Source: Siphonodentalium dalli
Taxonomy: Eukaryota; Mollusca; Scaphopoda; Gadilida; Siphonodentaliidae
Length of the DNA stretch: 64,000 bases
Direction of reading: 5' to 3'
Assembly (NCBI GenBank): GCA_032622095.1
Contig: CP136062.1
Location: 160,016,875-160,080,874, forward strand
Both the position numbers and the translations under genes were made by a program. The notes beneath the pieces were generated by a model. The model had not been told where the DNA came from. It worked only from the letters and a program-made list of their open reading frames with translations, and searched no databases. Below are positions 43,086 through 54,791 of this stretch, piece after piece; position 1 is the stretch's first letter, and each line of letters begins with the position of its first letter.

Positions 43086-44406
43086 TTGCTTGGTAAAAAT
43101 GCCCCACTGCGAAGCTGTGGGCCAGAATGTTTTTGGTTTGCATCTAAAACAAGAAAGGTGTTGTCAGGTCGAATACAAGCACCAGTACTACCGGGTACAA
43201 TGCACCATAGTACATGTAGCAATTTTCAGGGTGGCATTTCTGTCTGTATACTAGTAGGCTGATTTTGATGTTAAAAAAGCAGAGTAACTGTGCCTCACTG
43301 CCAAGTTGGTGCTTCACAAAGTTATATTTGTGTCTGAAATAACAGAGTTGTTAATAGATTCATAGATGACTGAAGGAGGCATGGGGGTGGTGATGCATTT
43401 TAAGCGCATTGTCAATGACACTTTGCTCCATTCAAAATTTGCGCATACATGTACCAGTACTCAGTGACTGATGATGGGGAAATCGAAAACTAGCAGCTCT
43501 TGGTTAATCAGAATGCATGTTTCAGTTACAAATATTCTGACTTTAATTTAAATTCTATTTGTCTAACCAGTTTACAGTTTGTGCAGTGATATGAAACCTC
43601 CATGTGATAAATAAATTGATAGAATCTTCGGAATTTAGATTGATCTCGTTCTATGAATCATCTAAAGACTACTGTTATCTGTAAAACATTTTAAGCATCA
43701 CTGCTCCATGTTTTTTGGTTCCTCCGAATCATACTAATTCAGATGTTAAAGATCTGGATCAGACACCATTTCTACTTTCATGTTTTTACAACCGGGAGTT
43801 ATCACTGTTGGCACATGTTTTAAAGAGAGTTTCCTAACAGCTGTAGACTGTCAGGTTCTAGTTGTACTCTAATACTAACATCCTCTCTGCCAAAACGCTC
43901 GAGGATGAAAACACTTGATAGTAACATAGAGGATGCATGCTACCACACTTGATGGTATATCAATGGTATCTCAGCTCCTCCCTGTTTTACTATTGTTCTG
44001 TAGAAACCATCAGAACGTTCTCAATGAATCTGTAATTCTAATTGTTTTCTGGCAGATTGTAATACGGCATCTGTCAGCCAAACACATTAGTTTTGTGTAT
44101 TGTTAATATTTACTGCCATCTGAAAAACTGAAGATTCCTTCGCACCAACAAATTTTCCAATATTACCACAGGCACTACATGAACATCATACTACGACCAG
44201 ATACTATTTACTATATAATGATTGATGCTTGAGCAGATACTTACATGTATCTTCTGACCATTTGTAATGTTTACAAGGACTTCTGGATCTCATGAGGTCC
44301 CCACCGGCTCAGTCAGTAAGGCGACATCATTACACTCTACAGTTATTTGTTGACCTTGAGCATTCTAAGACAAAGAACGGTGAACCACAACACGTTTACC
44401 TGTGCA
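43086..44406. other. Non-coding, no feature assigned
   Basis: No frame with domain-like content. GGCTCAGTCAGTAAGGCG at 44309 resembles a tRNA box A but has no box B behind it. Confidence 0.4.
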
Positions 44407-44468
44407 CAAGCCTGAGTTTAGTGTGCCTGTCATTTGTAGAATGAGGTCCCCAGAGGGTGAATTTAGAT
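44407..44468. mobile_element. Family C element, left-end fragment
   Basis: CAAGCCTGAGTTTAGTGTGC followed by GAATGAGGTCCCCAGAGGGT, then the match stops. Confidence 0.75.
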
Positions 44469-44689
44469 TTTTCCATGCCTGTATTACAATATATCATAAA
44501 TTTCAGTATTTCCTGATATAGCGTGGTGACATGTGACAAATACCACCCGATGCTCAGGGGCGTGGCTAGAGGGCAGCCGTGCTACCTCGTCAGACACCCA
44601 CTTACCTACAATGTACATATGGTACACTTAAAAACAAATAATTGATCTGGTCTCTGCGATTACATTTAATTTAATTACATTTGAATTGT

Positions 44690-44945
44690 TACCTGGTATA
44701 TGACTGTCTGGTTTATAGTATTCTAACAAGATCGATACAGGTGTAGGAGAAATTGGGATTGGGGGAGAGGCAGAGGTGATTGGAGGGATGAGCTGATTAA
44801 TTCTTTGAAACAAGTACGGTATGCCTGCAATCAACCTTGTATTGATACCTACATGTACATGTATATGACTCTGATTTATAGTATTCTGGAAGATCGATAC
44901 TGGTGTAGAAGAAATGGGATGTGGGGGGGAATTAATTGAGGGATG
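44690..44945. repeat. Two diverged units of about 170 bp
   Basis: TTTATAGTATTCTAACAAGA and TTTATAGTATTCTGGAAGAT each lead into GATCGATAC and a GGGA-rich stretch (44712 and 44876). Non-coding. Confidence 0.5.
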
Positions 44946-45267
44946 GGGTGTTTACAGTACATGTATGGCTCCCTCTCCTTACTGGTCAATGCTTCAACCT
45001 CTGAACATGTCATACTACTGCAAAGAACTGAGTTCAGCAGTACTGAGTGAAATTCTACATCTGGTTATGCACTGGTATGGTACCTCATGTTCTAAAACAT
45101 GCATCAATTTCATACAAGAACAGAATGATCCCCCTGAATAGAAATGAAGCCGACCACTAGGAAATGAATTTAGCTACACCTGATCAGGAAGCTAATAGTA
45201 GGGAGCCCATGCACCGTCAGAGAAACTATTCTGAGGGCGACCAATATGTAGATAGTACTGTCTGATA

Positions 45268-45438
45268 TAGTCCAAGTCTGCTCGTACGTAAACCAGCTAG
45301 GATATTGGGATAGTGATATATGCTGGTTTACATCCGAGACGCCTGTTATAGAAATGGTATCCAAATGGTCTCGGATGTAAACCAGCATCTCGCTATCCCA
45401 ATATTCTAGCTGGTTTACTTACGAGCAGACATGGACTA
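45268..45438. mobile_element. Foldback element with AAACCAGCTAG arms
   Basis: TAGTCC-A-GTCTGCTCGTA at the left is mirrored by ACGAGCAGAC-ATGGACTA at the right. Inner arms GCTGGTTTACATCCGAGAC and GTCTCGGATGTAAACCAGC are perfect. The loop is about 20 bp. Unknown family, single copy here. Confidence 0.65.
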
Positions 45439-45971
45439 CTAGTATGTCTGGTAGAAACCTACACTTAGTCATGTACTAGAGAGCTGAATACCATGGTAAT
45501 GATAGTACTGTCTGAAAGAAACCTACACCTGGCCAGTAATATCACCCCCAAACACATGCACCATCAGACAAGCTTAGGAGGCCATTAAACCAAAATAACA
45601 GAATAATCTGTCTTGTTCCAGACATATTACTACAGACAGCCTGCATCTCCTGGCTGTGGGAAATTAGACTAAAGGAATTATCCCAGAGAACTGATGTTAT
45701 CAATACCACCTGTGGGTAACGATGCCATTGTTTCTCACCTGGCTGTTATATTGATGAGCTCAGCTGATTGGGTTATCTAGGTCTTTATTTATTGGTATAA
45801 TTTCGATGATTAGTGTAATATGTACATCATATGAATCCACCTAGTATATCAGCGGCAAATGAGGGCTTTATCTGTGATTGGGTTGTCACTTTTCGGTTAC
45901 TACTTGTTTCTATCATCAATGTTCATAATGAATAGAGAGCATTGGGTTCCAAACTTAGCAAGCTAATAATA
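45439..45971. other. Non-coding, no feature assigned
   Basis: Nothing recognised. Confidence 0.4.
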
Positions 45972-46081
45972 CAGTAATGTCCTAAATAATCGACTCCTTA
46001 ACCACATCAGAATTATGGGTAACTTTTCAGGATTTAGTCGGAAATATTGCTTGTTGCCATTCATCAGAAAGCTCTCACTGT
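45972..46081. mobile_element. Family A element, left half only
   Basis: CAGTAATGTCC to the centre (GAAAGCTCTCACTG), then unrelated sequence. Confidence 0.8.
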
Positions 46082-46105
46082 TCCGGGTAATCCTTCAGAA
46101 ACGAA

Positions 46106-46522
46106 CCTGGAAATAGTGTGTCTGAATGATGTCTGAGGTCACCAGAGCGGGAATTTAGTGATGTTATCAGGCACGGCAGGCTATCGTCACCAAATTGACC
46201 CTCTGGGAACCGCATTCTGATCAGAACTCAACTGCTATGGGAGACCTAGGACCAGATTGAAGTTCTCCAGTTGAAGTTGCTGATTTTTACTCATTCGTCA
46301 CCTCGATTATGCATTTTATCTTCTGCAAATTAGGGGATATAGAAACTGAATAAAAGGAAAAGTAACTAAAAACAATGTTAATTTGAGATGAAAGATATTT
46401 CCAAGAAGATGAGGCCTAAGCAAAATGAGGTCCACAGAGGGTTAATTTTATGATGCTAGCCAGCTGTGTCACCCTCTGGGAACGTCATTCTTCAAATGTC
46501 AGACTCAACTTTTTCCAGACTT
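46106..46522. mobile_element. Family C element, nearly full length
   Basis: Two palindromes (about 46130-46215 and 46424-46492) around a spacer containing TGCAAATTAGGGGATATAGA. It ends CCAGACTTG. The second palindrome has lost much of its left inner arm. Confidence 0.75.
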
Positions 46523-46546
46523 GTCCAGAAAATATTTAAAGGCGTA

Positions 46547-46764
46547 CAGTAATGCCCTAAATAATCAACTCCTTAACCGCAGAATTATGGGTAATTTTTC
46601 AGGATTTAGCAGATTTAGTGAAAATATGACTTGTTGCCATTCATTGGAAAGCTCTCATTGAGAGCTTTCCAATGAATGGCAACAAGCCATATTTCCGACT
46701 AAATCCTGAAAAATTACCCATAATTCTGCTGTGGTTAAGGAGTCGATTATTTAGGCCATTACTG
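46547..46764. mobile_element. Family A palindromic element, full length
   Basis: Complete arms. The left arm has an extra 8-10 bp (TTTAGCAGATTTAG) and lacks part of CCACAGCAG. Both inner arms share ATTGGAAAGC/GCTTTCCAAT in place of ATCGGAAAGC, a matched variant. Flanked by GTA and TAC. Confidence 0.88.
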
Positions 46765-47408
46765 TACACTAAAACCGGCCATTTATGGAACCATTTCCTA
46801 TTTTATTCAACAGAATATATGCAACAAATGAATGAAATTGAGTCATGGATTAGTGCAAAATAAACTTGTGCGCTCTATGAATGGTGCAGAAAACATGGTA
46901 ATATAACATTGAAAATGAGATAATGACTCAGCCATGGCTTAAATTCATTAATGTGTTGCATATACATGTACATGTATTTTGTTGAGTATAATAGATTGTC
47001 CCATAAATGGCCGGATTTATGTAGTGTACAATACTCTGTACCTCTTTAAAGCTGAGCCCAATCTTATAATATATACCACTACGCAATCACCCAACGCAAT
47101 CATTCAGCACATCATTTAGAATTCCTAAAATTATAAATGCCCCCTTCATGCTGCTATTAAATTTGACTTTGTGTGTCTTAAGAATGCAGACAGTTGGTGC
47201 ATGTCTGTGCATATCAAACAAGTCATAAGATATTTGGTGCTTGTCGGTGCAAATTAAACAATCTCATCCAAGTTGATTCAAATAGACGGATCTTGTTGCA
47301 TTTACGGTGGCATGTTATGGAACTGAATGCACTCAGTGAACCAATACATTTACTGGTATCTTAATACTTCCGGTGATAATTAAGTTAGACTAACACCACC
47401 TACTGTAG
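46765..47408. other. Non-coding, no feature assigned
   Basis: Nothing recognised besides TACATGTACATGTA words. Confidence 0.4.
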
Positions 47409-47578
47409 TCATTCCAGAGGGGGCATGGGTCATTCCAGAAGGGGGCATGGGTCATTCCAGACAGGGCATGGGTCATTCCAGAGGGGGCATGGGTCATTCC
47501 AGATGGGCCATGGGTCAATCCAGAGGGTGCATGGATCATTCCAGAGGGGGCATGGGTCAATCCAGAGGGGGCATGGGG
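47409..47578. repeat. Minisatellite of 20-22 bp units, eight copies
   Basis: Unit CATTCCAGAGGGGGCATGGGT with small changes. Open frames across it (such as the run reading GHGSFQRGHGS) are by-products. Confidence 0.85.
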
Positions 47579-48297
47579 AATGGATGGCCATTGGCCTCAA
47601 CATGTACATGTACCGATATATGTATTGGTAGTGGGGGATGGATGGCCATTGACATCCATGATACAGGTACCGGTAAATGTATTTGTATTGCAGCGGATGT
47701 GTATGTAAATGTATTGGTATTAGGGGATGGATGGCCATTGACATCCACAGTACATGTACTGGTAAATGTATTTGTATTGGGGCGGATGGAGGGGGTTGGG
47801 TGGCCATTGACATCAACACGTACATGTAAATGTACGGTATTGGCGTGGATGGAGGGGGTTGGATGGTCATTGACATCAACTGGTACATGTAAATGTATTG
47901 GTATTGGGGGATGGATGGCCATTGGCTGCAACAGGTACATGTACTGGTAAATGTATTTGTATTGGGGCGGATGGAGGGGGTTGGGTGGCCATTGACATCA
48001 ACACGTACATGTAAATGTACGGTATTGGCGTGGATGGAGGGGGTTGGATGGTCATTGACATCAACTGGTACATGTAAATGTATTGGTATTGGGGGATGGA
48101 TGGTCATTGGCTGCAACAGGTACATGTAAATGTATTGGTATTGGGGGATGGATGGTCATTGGCCGCAACAGGTACATGTAAATGTATTGGTATTGGGGGA
48201 TGGATGGCCATTGGCTGCAACAGGTACATGTAAATGTATTGGTATTGGGGGATGGATGGCCATTGGCTGCAACAGGTACATGTAAATGTATTGGTAA
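47579..48297. repeat. Minisatellite of 50-65 bp units with higher-order structure
   Basis: About 12 units, each with GGATGGATGGCCATTG or GGAGGGGGTTGG(G/A)TGG, then ATCAACA and GTACATGTAAATGTATTGGT. A block of about 175 bp made of three unit types (47770-47940) recurs at 47950-48120. Frames open on both strands (for instance 47430-48125 minus) reflect the repeat and are not genes. Confidence 0.85.
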
Positions 48298-48678
48298 ACC
48301 CTTATGCTATTTGTTGAATCTAATATCTCAGCTTCCCAGCCAATTGTTTGTTTAGGACCCACTAGTCCAAATTTTATGCTATTCTTTCCTGAAAGTGGCT
48401 AGTTTTCGACAAAAAAATGAGTTGAAATATATCCATGGAAATTTTCTCTGGCTGCCATTATAAAACTAAATGTTTATAAAATTTACATGTATTACATGTA
48501 GTTCAATGAGTTTTGCTCTAAAAGGCAACAAAACTGAGTTTTAGAATAAGAATTCTGAGGACATCTCACACAAAACTTACTGCACTCTGCAGCTCATTGA
48601 TACAGCTCATGTTACATAGGGAGATAAGATAGAAGTGTACAAGCTAACATACGGCTTCTACAACATTGACAGATGTGT
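48298..48678. other. Non-coding, no feature assigned
   Basis: Nothing recognised. Confidence 0.4.
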
Positions 48679-48897
48679 GTTTTTTTTAAAGACACACTCC
48701 ACAAAGGAACACGTGGACACAAGCATAAGATGCAAAAGAACATAATTGTCAAAGATGTGCGAAAATATTTCTTTTCCCAGAGAGTGATTACAAACTGGAA
48801 TAGTTTATCAGATTACATTGTTTCCACTGAATCGGTTCAACAGTTCAAGGAGCTATTCGATAATAACTGTTATAACGAGCGGTATATGTACGACTAA
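48679..48897 (+). pseudogene. 5'-truncated LINE: C-terminal end of a reverse transcriptase ORF
   Basis: The frame reads TRGHKHKMQK ... VRKYFFSQRVITNWNSLSD ... SVQQFKELFD and stops at 48897. This is the typical last segment of many CR1/L2-type LINE ORF2 proteins (TRGH, KYFFxxRV, WNSLP, FKxxLD). It differs from the ORF2 tail at 6495-9812, so it belongs to another LINE family. The catalytic parts are missing. Confidence 0.7.
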
Positions 48898-49020
48898 ACA
48901 TCATGGATAACTTTAAAACTGAATTAATTCATATATGTTATTCTATACATGCATGTTATTATGTGAAAGGGGTAAAAGTCATGGCGACAAATATTGATGC
49001 TGACGATTGATGATGATGTT
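48898..49020 (+). mobile_element. 3' UTR of the truncated LINE
   Basis: Follows the stop codon and ends in TTGATGATGATG, a short-repeat tail as seen in such LINEs. Confidence 0.45.
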
Positions 49021-49197
49021 ACACTGTGTGGGTCTCATCCTCTCTGTTTTTCATGTGAAGCTAAATATTCACACGACTTCATGACATTTCTGCCTAAACT
49101 GAAATTACATAAAATTGTTATGACAGGGCACTGTGATTAAAGAGCTGGGTTCATAGGTCAGGATGTTAACATCATTCTCATGATGGGTCATGCTGGA

Positions 49198-49576
49198 GCC
49201 TGGATACATGTAGTGTATCTGATGTTTGCAGAATGAGGTCCCCAGAGGGTGAATTCAGTTGATGCTACCCCACACTTTAATATAGATACTAGTACACATG
49301 TACTTCCCAGAAGATGAAACCTAAGGCTAGCAGAATGAGGACCCCAGAGAGTGAATTTAGTGATGCTAGCCCACTGTGCGCGGCAACTTCACTAAATTCA
49401 CCCTCTGGGGACCTCATTCTGCAAATGTCAGACACGCTATATCCAGACTTGTACACACTTTATGCAGTAAATGCCTACTAAATGGTGATGCTAGACCACT
49501 ATGCGCGATAACGTCACTAAATTCACCCTCTGGGGACCTCATTCTGCAAATGTCAGACACCCTATATCCAGACTTG
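49198..49576. mobile_element. Family C element with right end duplicated in tandem
   Basis: The left end (GTGTATCTGATGTTTGCAG) is followed by a left palindrome cut short, then a right palindrome and end. The stretch from the right-half loop to CCAGACTTGTACACACTTTA is present twice (about 49351-49475 and 49487-49605). Confidence 0.7.
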
Positions 49577-49611
49577 TACACACTTTATGCAGTAAACACA
49601 GATTGCATTTA

Positions 49612-49824
49612 CAGTAATGCTCTAAATAATCAACTCCTTAACCACCGCAGAATTATGGGTAATTTTTCAGGATTTAGTCAGAAATATGGCTTGTTGTCAT
49701 TCATCGGAAAGCTCTCAGTGAGAGCTTTCCGATGAATGGCAACAAGCCATATTTCCGACTAAATCCTGAAAAGTTACCCATAACTCTGCTGTGGTTAAGG
49801 AGTCGATTATTTAGGGCATTACTG
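49612..49824. mobile_element. Family A palindromic element, full length
   Basis: 213 bp, complete arms, centre CTCAGTGAG, flanked by TTA and TAC. It sits directly after the family C element. Confidence 0.9.
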
Positions 49825-50348
49825 TACAAGGGTAGCATCAAACACAATATAATTCAGCTTGAATAGAAGATTGTAAACATGACAAAGAATTCACATCAAG
49901 ACTCTGTATCTCATCTGACTGTTTGTAAGGTATGCGCGTGGCCCCATTATAATGTTCTGTTAGCAGGAAGAGGTCACGCAGGTCATTCTGTTAATTGCCC
50001 AGCCACATGCCCACTGATGTCCGGCTGGGTACCAATCGAGACCTAAATGACAAATTGTCATCGATTTTATCGAGGTTATCCCGAGGTCTTTGTTATAGGT
50101 CTCACTCACGCCTAATTGAGAATAAATGTTAGGTTCGGAGAAAAGTCAAATTTGTTGTTTCCTGACAGAAGTGCTGAGATCGGCACTATTGATTAGTTAA
50201 ATCCTGTTCCGTCTCGATATAATGACACAGAATGTCTATCCATAGTAATTCAGGCCCATTCTATAAATTCTCATACCCACACTGATCGGCTCAGTATATA
50301 GTAATTCATGGCAATTCTACTTCTATAAATTCTCATGGTAATGGTACC
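49825..50348. other. Non-coding, no feature assigned
   Basis: Nothing recognised. Confidence 0.4.
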
Positions 50349-50811
50349 CAAGCCTGAGTTTAGTGTGTCTGTCATTTGCATAATGAGGTTCCCAGAGGGT
50401 GAATTTAGTGATGCTATCCCGCACAGTGGGCTAGCATCACCACATTCACCCTCTGTGGACCTCATTCTGCCTGGCCTCATCAGCTATGGTAGATATAGAC
50501 TCAAATTTATTTCCCAAATGGAGAATATTGTGATGTACACCCATTGGGAACCTTGATTATGCAATGTGTCGTCTGCCGATTTGGGGATATAGAAAAACTA
50601 TACTACAAAAGAAATAGAATCTATACATGTGAAGAAGTTTCTATTGAAATTTGATAGTATAGAAACTTTCCAAAGAAAATGAGGCATAAGCTGAATGAGG
50701 TCCCCAGATGGTGGATTTAGTGATGCTAGCCTGCTATGCGGGATAGCATCACTAAATTCACCCTCTCGCGACCTCAATCTGCAAATGACAGGCACACTAC
50801 ACTCAGGCTTG
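50349..50811. mobile_element. Family C element, full-length example
   Basis: 463 bp. The ends CAAGCCTGAGTTTAGTGTG and the mirrored CACTACACTCAGGCTTG open into terminal repeats that run through GAATGAGG(T)CCCC. Each end is itself a palindrome (50381-50470 and 50696-50790) with GTGATGCTA/TAGCATCAC stems. The spacer contains TGATGTACACCCATTGGGAA. No frame, no evident target duplication. Confidence 0.85.
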
Positions 50812-51406
50812 AATGCCGCTTGATGGTACCATAAATTCCATAATACATGGCTATATCATGTCTCCCTAAATTCTCATCCCCACAATGAATGTCCCTCTGT
50901 GGTAATACATGACTATTTTCTATTCATGGTAATTCCGGGACATTCTATAAATTCTTGTTCCTCAAGTCAGTAGTATAATACCGGTGGCAATTGTTTCTCA
51001 TTTATTTCCACATTCTCTAAATGGGGGGTCAGTGATTTCTGCCGTACATGCCGTGATTACTCAGTGAAATTCACATTCTGCACAGACTCTTTTACCTGTA
51101 AAATTGACATCTTTGTGACCAAACATGATGTTAGTAAACCCCAATAAACCATCGATGATATTCGAACTTTTACATGTAATTCATGTTTAATTTTCAAAAT
51201 GTTCATCCCCACATTGAATTCTTCCCATAGTAATCCATGGCCACATTCTATTTTCTAAATTGTTATCCCTCTCGAATTCATGCCATACATTTACTCTGTA
51301 TTTTCATGTTAGTTCAAATTCGTTTGTCTGGTTACCGCTGATAACTGATGCTTAATTGTGCCATTATTGAGGTCAAAATTGGGATTTATCAATAATCTAC
51401 ATATAC
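50812..51406. other. Non-coding; diverged SINE tail
   Basis: 51096-51148 resembles the SINE tail at 37485-37540 (CTGTAAAATTGACATC, then AAACCCCAATAAACC). Otherwise nothing recognised. Confidence 0.4.
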
Positions 51407-51620
51407 ATAATGCCCTAAGTAATCGGCTCCTTATAAAACACAGCAGAATTATGGGTAACTTTTCAGGATTTAGTCGGAAATATGGCTTGTTGCCATTCAT
51501 CGGAAAGCTCTCGGGGATAGCTTACCGATGAATGGCAACAAGCCATATTTCCGACTAAATCCTGAAAAATTACCCATAATTCTGCTGTGGTTAAGGGGTC
51601 GATTATTTGGAGCATTACTG
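51407..51620. mobile_element. Family A palindromic element
   Basis: The left terminus is damaged (ATAATGCCC) and has an insertion (TTATAAAACACAGC). The right arm is complete to CATTACTG. Centre CTCGGGGATAGC. Confidence 0.85.
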
Positions 51621-51934
51621 TAGTTTACAACAGTATGTTTATAGCTTTATGAAATATTCATTATTCATGGAGTCAACCCTATAATCCCATATGCTATGAG
51701 TTTATCCAGCTTTATCAATTATTCCTCCCAAAGAGTAGCAAACTGACAAAGAAAGTCTGATTCATGGCTGTAATTTATTCCATATATCAAGTCACCAGTA
51801 ACAAATCCTTTCATTAGTTACCTGGTGAGTATCTAGTTAGAGGCACATCATAGCTGCTTGACATCAATAAATCACAGACTAATGTACCAGATAACAAGTA
51901 CATGTATCAAAAGTCTCTAATTAACATTGTTTTT
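51621..51934. other. Non-coding, no feature assigned
   Basis: Nothing recognised. Confidence 0.4.
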
Positions 51935-52204
51935 AGATACTTTTACCCTTCTGTTCAGTTTCTATATCCCGTAATTTGCAGAAGATAAAATGCATAATCA
52001 AGGTGATTAAGGGGTGAACATCAAAAACTTCAACTGGGGACTTCAATTGGATCCCAGGTCTCCCATATCAGTTCAGACCTAAGCAGAATGAGGTTCCCAG
52101 TGGGTGAATTTGATGATGCTAGCCTGCCATGTGTGAAAGTGTCATTAAATTCACCCTCTGGGGACCTCATTCTGCAAATGTCAGACAAACTATATCCAGG
52201 CTTG
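51935..52204. mobile_element. Family C element, spacer plus right half
   Basis: Spacer landmarks (TTTGCAGAAGATAAAATGCA, CTTCAACTGGGGAC) lead into one palindrome and the end TATATCCAGGCTTG. Confidence 0.75.
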
Positions 52205-53290
52205 TAGCGGCCCTTGTATCCACGTTAGTTCGAATCTGCTGTGAGTTGCAAAACAATGTAGGCCTACTATAGTATGATACAAATTTTGACTGGATGCACT
52301 GCTACATGTATATTATGAACATGACTGCCTTTGTTATGATACCAGTATTTATACTGTACATTAATTAGGTTTATAATATCATTGTTTGTAGTCTCCTATG
52401 ATCACAATCCTTACTACTATAATATAGAATATCACGCCTTTGTATTAACCTATTTATAAACCAATCTCCTCTATAATTGGTCTCACAGGTGGTTTATCCC
52501 TAATTAATATCAACAGAGGTGGTGTGGGAATGTGTTTATACCATCAAAATATCTCCCATGATCTTGTTTTTAGAAGTGAGAAGGTAACGCTTTCATCTTA
52601 GGGAGTATACACAGTGACCGGTGTTTTATGTTTTGATGGAATTTTTAAAGATTGTGAGCAGTTTGGAAACTTCCTTACCAACTTGGCACTAGTGTTTGTC
52701 TGTATTGCTGTACTAGTATTTTTGTTGTTGGTGTTTTAGAAGATTAATATTTCTGATAAAACCAACAAAAATAGAACATATTTTCTCAGTTTGGCTGGTT
52801 GGGTAGCCATATTTTTCAAATTGATTTAAGAGTTATTTTAAAGATGGTGTACTCGTATTTCTTCTGGGCCACAATTACAACATCTTTTATATAAAACCCA
52901 ATTTCAAGACAAAAATAAAAAACAAAACAAAATTCTCTAAATTTAGCTCCATACATGTATGTTGCTGATAATAATAATAGATGAGTATAATATTCTTCCA
53001 CTAAGCAAAAATCATGAGAAAATACGAATGCAAGGACACGGCTAGAGGATTATCCTATTACACTGGTACGTTGTGTAAAATTTCCAACTAATGTTGTACG
53101 TGTCTTGCAGGAATGTAAATTTTAATCCCTCCCCTTCATCCCAGTACAAATGTGGGCATTAATTTGCCTAAATATACAATGTAGTTGAATTTAGCATGCT
53201 TCATTTAACCTGAACCCGGGATTCTCCATGCCCAATTCCTAATATATAATAAATATATATTAAACATTTTTGAACATATGGCAGTCCATA
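52205..53290. other. AT-rich non-coding DNA
   Basis: Nothing recognised in 1.1 kb. Confidence 0.4.
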
Positions 53291-53470
53291 TGTTTGTTAT
53301 TGGAATTCTTCAAAGTATGCATGCTTAACTGCTTCGGTGTGAGCATTTCTCATTATAGAAGTCATTTAGGTAATATCCAATATTGACAGGAAATCATCGA
53401 TGCAGAGAACTGTAATCTTCGAGAGAATTATTGGGGAATCCTGATAAAATTGATGAAATTTTTCTCCCGC
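53276..53470 (+). pseudogene. Frame-broken twin of the exon-like block at 53803
   Basis: Aligns to 53820-54010 through GCATGCTTAACTGC, GCATTTCTCATTATAGAAG, GGTAATATCCAA and GCAGAGAACTGTAATCTTC. In the frame open in the twin it has TGA and TAG stops and a 1-bp deletion. Confidence 0.5.
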
Positions 53471-53802
53471 TTGAAACATTCCAACTACACAGTGTATATA
53501 TAATATCTCTGACTTCTGGAACTTTAAGAGAGAAAAAAATCATAGCTGTCCATTTGGCGAGAAATATATATATATATTTTTTTTACAAACGTTTGCTTTA
53601 TGTGGACTACATAATATAGTGAAGAGATTTTCTGTTAAAGTTGACATTAAATCTGTTTGTATTGTTCAAGAAGAAAAAATTTAGTTAATGTTTTGAAATC
53701 TTCTGTATTTTGCTGTATTTTGCAAAAATTATCGATTGGGCATAAACCGTATTTAAGGTGAACCCACAATTCACAAAACATGTATCTCATTTACTGAACT
53801 TT

Positions 53803-54030
53803 ATGAAACATACAGTAGTACATGACCATATGCTCGTTATTGGAATTCATCAATCAGAGCCTATAGAGTATGCATGCTTAACTGCCTCCATGAGAGCATT
53901 TCTCATTATAGAAGCCATTAGGGTAATATCCAACATTGACAGGGAACCCATCAATGCAGAGAACTGTAATCTTCCAGAGAATTATTTGGGAATCCTGATA
54001 AAATTGATGAAATTGTTCTTACAGCTGTGA
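53803..54030 (+). other. Unidentified 75-codon frame in a local duplication
   Basis: The frame is open from GTG 53758; its first ATG is 53803. It reads ...EYACLTASMRAFLIIEAIRV... and ends ILIKLMKLFLQL at TGA 54028-54030. I do not recognise it. The twin at 53276 is broken, so either this copy kept a coding frame or the frame is chance in an AT-rich repeat. TTCTTACAG before the stop looks like a splice acceptor, another possible reading. Confidence 0.25.
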
Positions 54031-54097
54031 GAATGCACTGAGATGTCAGCTCGTAATTTAAACGAGGTCCAAGATTGATTTATTCCTTATTGAACTC

Positions 54098-54358
54098 TAG
54101 TCTGGATATAGTGTCTGATATTTGTAGAATGAGGTCCCCAGAGGGTTAATTTAGTGATTCTAGCCCACACAGCGGGCTAGCATTACAAATTCACCCTCTG
54201 GGGACCTCATTCTGCTTAGGCCTCATCTTATGGGAAGAATCTAGTCTCAAATTAAAATTGTTAAATTCTGTTGAGTTACTACCAGTATATCTCCTAATTT
54301 TCAGAAGATAAAATGCATAATAGAGGTGACTATAATGGGTGAACATCACCTTCAATCT
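54098..54358. mobile_element. Family C element, left half plus spacer
   Basis: TCTGGATATAGTGTCTGATA, then a palindrome (GAATGAGGTCCCCAGAGGGT facing ACCCTCTGGGGACCTCATTC), then spacer to CACCTTCAATCT. Confidence 0.75.
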
Positions 54359-54572
54359 ATAATAATGACCAGTTTTATATAGCGATTAACCAATTTCTTG
54401 CTCTAACACGCTTGGTACAATAATACCCCAGTCATTTGTACTAGCCAACCAATGAACCAACCGGCTGCAGCCATTGCAGGTGTTGCTCTAGTTTGACCAG
54501 AACATGCTCTGATAATCATCAGTATGACAAGCTGGTACTTGTTTAACCCTTTACCCAACAGAAGGGCCCTGT

Positions 54573-54641
54573 GCCAATGCATTCTCTTATATATGCGAGT
54601 CGACCATAGGTCGCCTCGCTTATATAAGAGAATGCATTGGC
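54573..54641. repeat. 69-nt hairpin cassette, one mismatch
   Basis: As 31305-31373, but CTCGCTTATA replaces CTCGCATATA in the right arm. Confidence 0.9.
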
Positions 54642-54722
54642 TTAACAGGCATTAAAAATTATAAAATTGTTAAAGAATGTAAGAAAAAATGGTAAAAAGT
54701 GTTAAAAAAAGATTTTTTTTAG

Positions 54723-54791
54723 GCCAATGCATTCTCTTATATATGCGAGGCGACCTATGGTCGACTCGCATATATAAGAGAATGCATTGGC
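54723..54791. repeat. 69-nt hairpin cassette (inverted)
   Basis: Identical to 31453-31521. Confidence 0.9.

Noticed and set aside
44301-44360. tRNA or SINE head suggested by GGCTCAGTCAGTAAGGCG
   Set aside because: No box B at the right distance and no cloverleaf could be drawn.
47430-48129. Several frames including a 231-codon minus-strand one
   Set aside because: All run through the minisatellites and read short repeated peptides.
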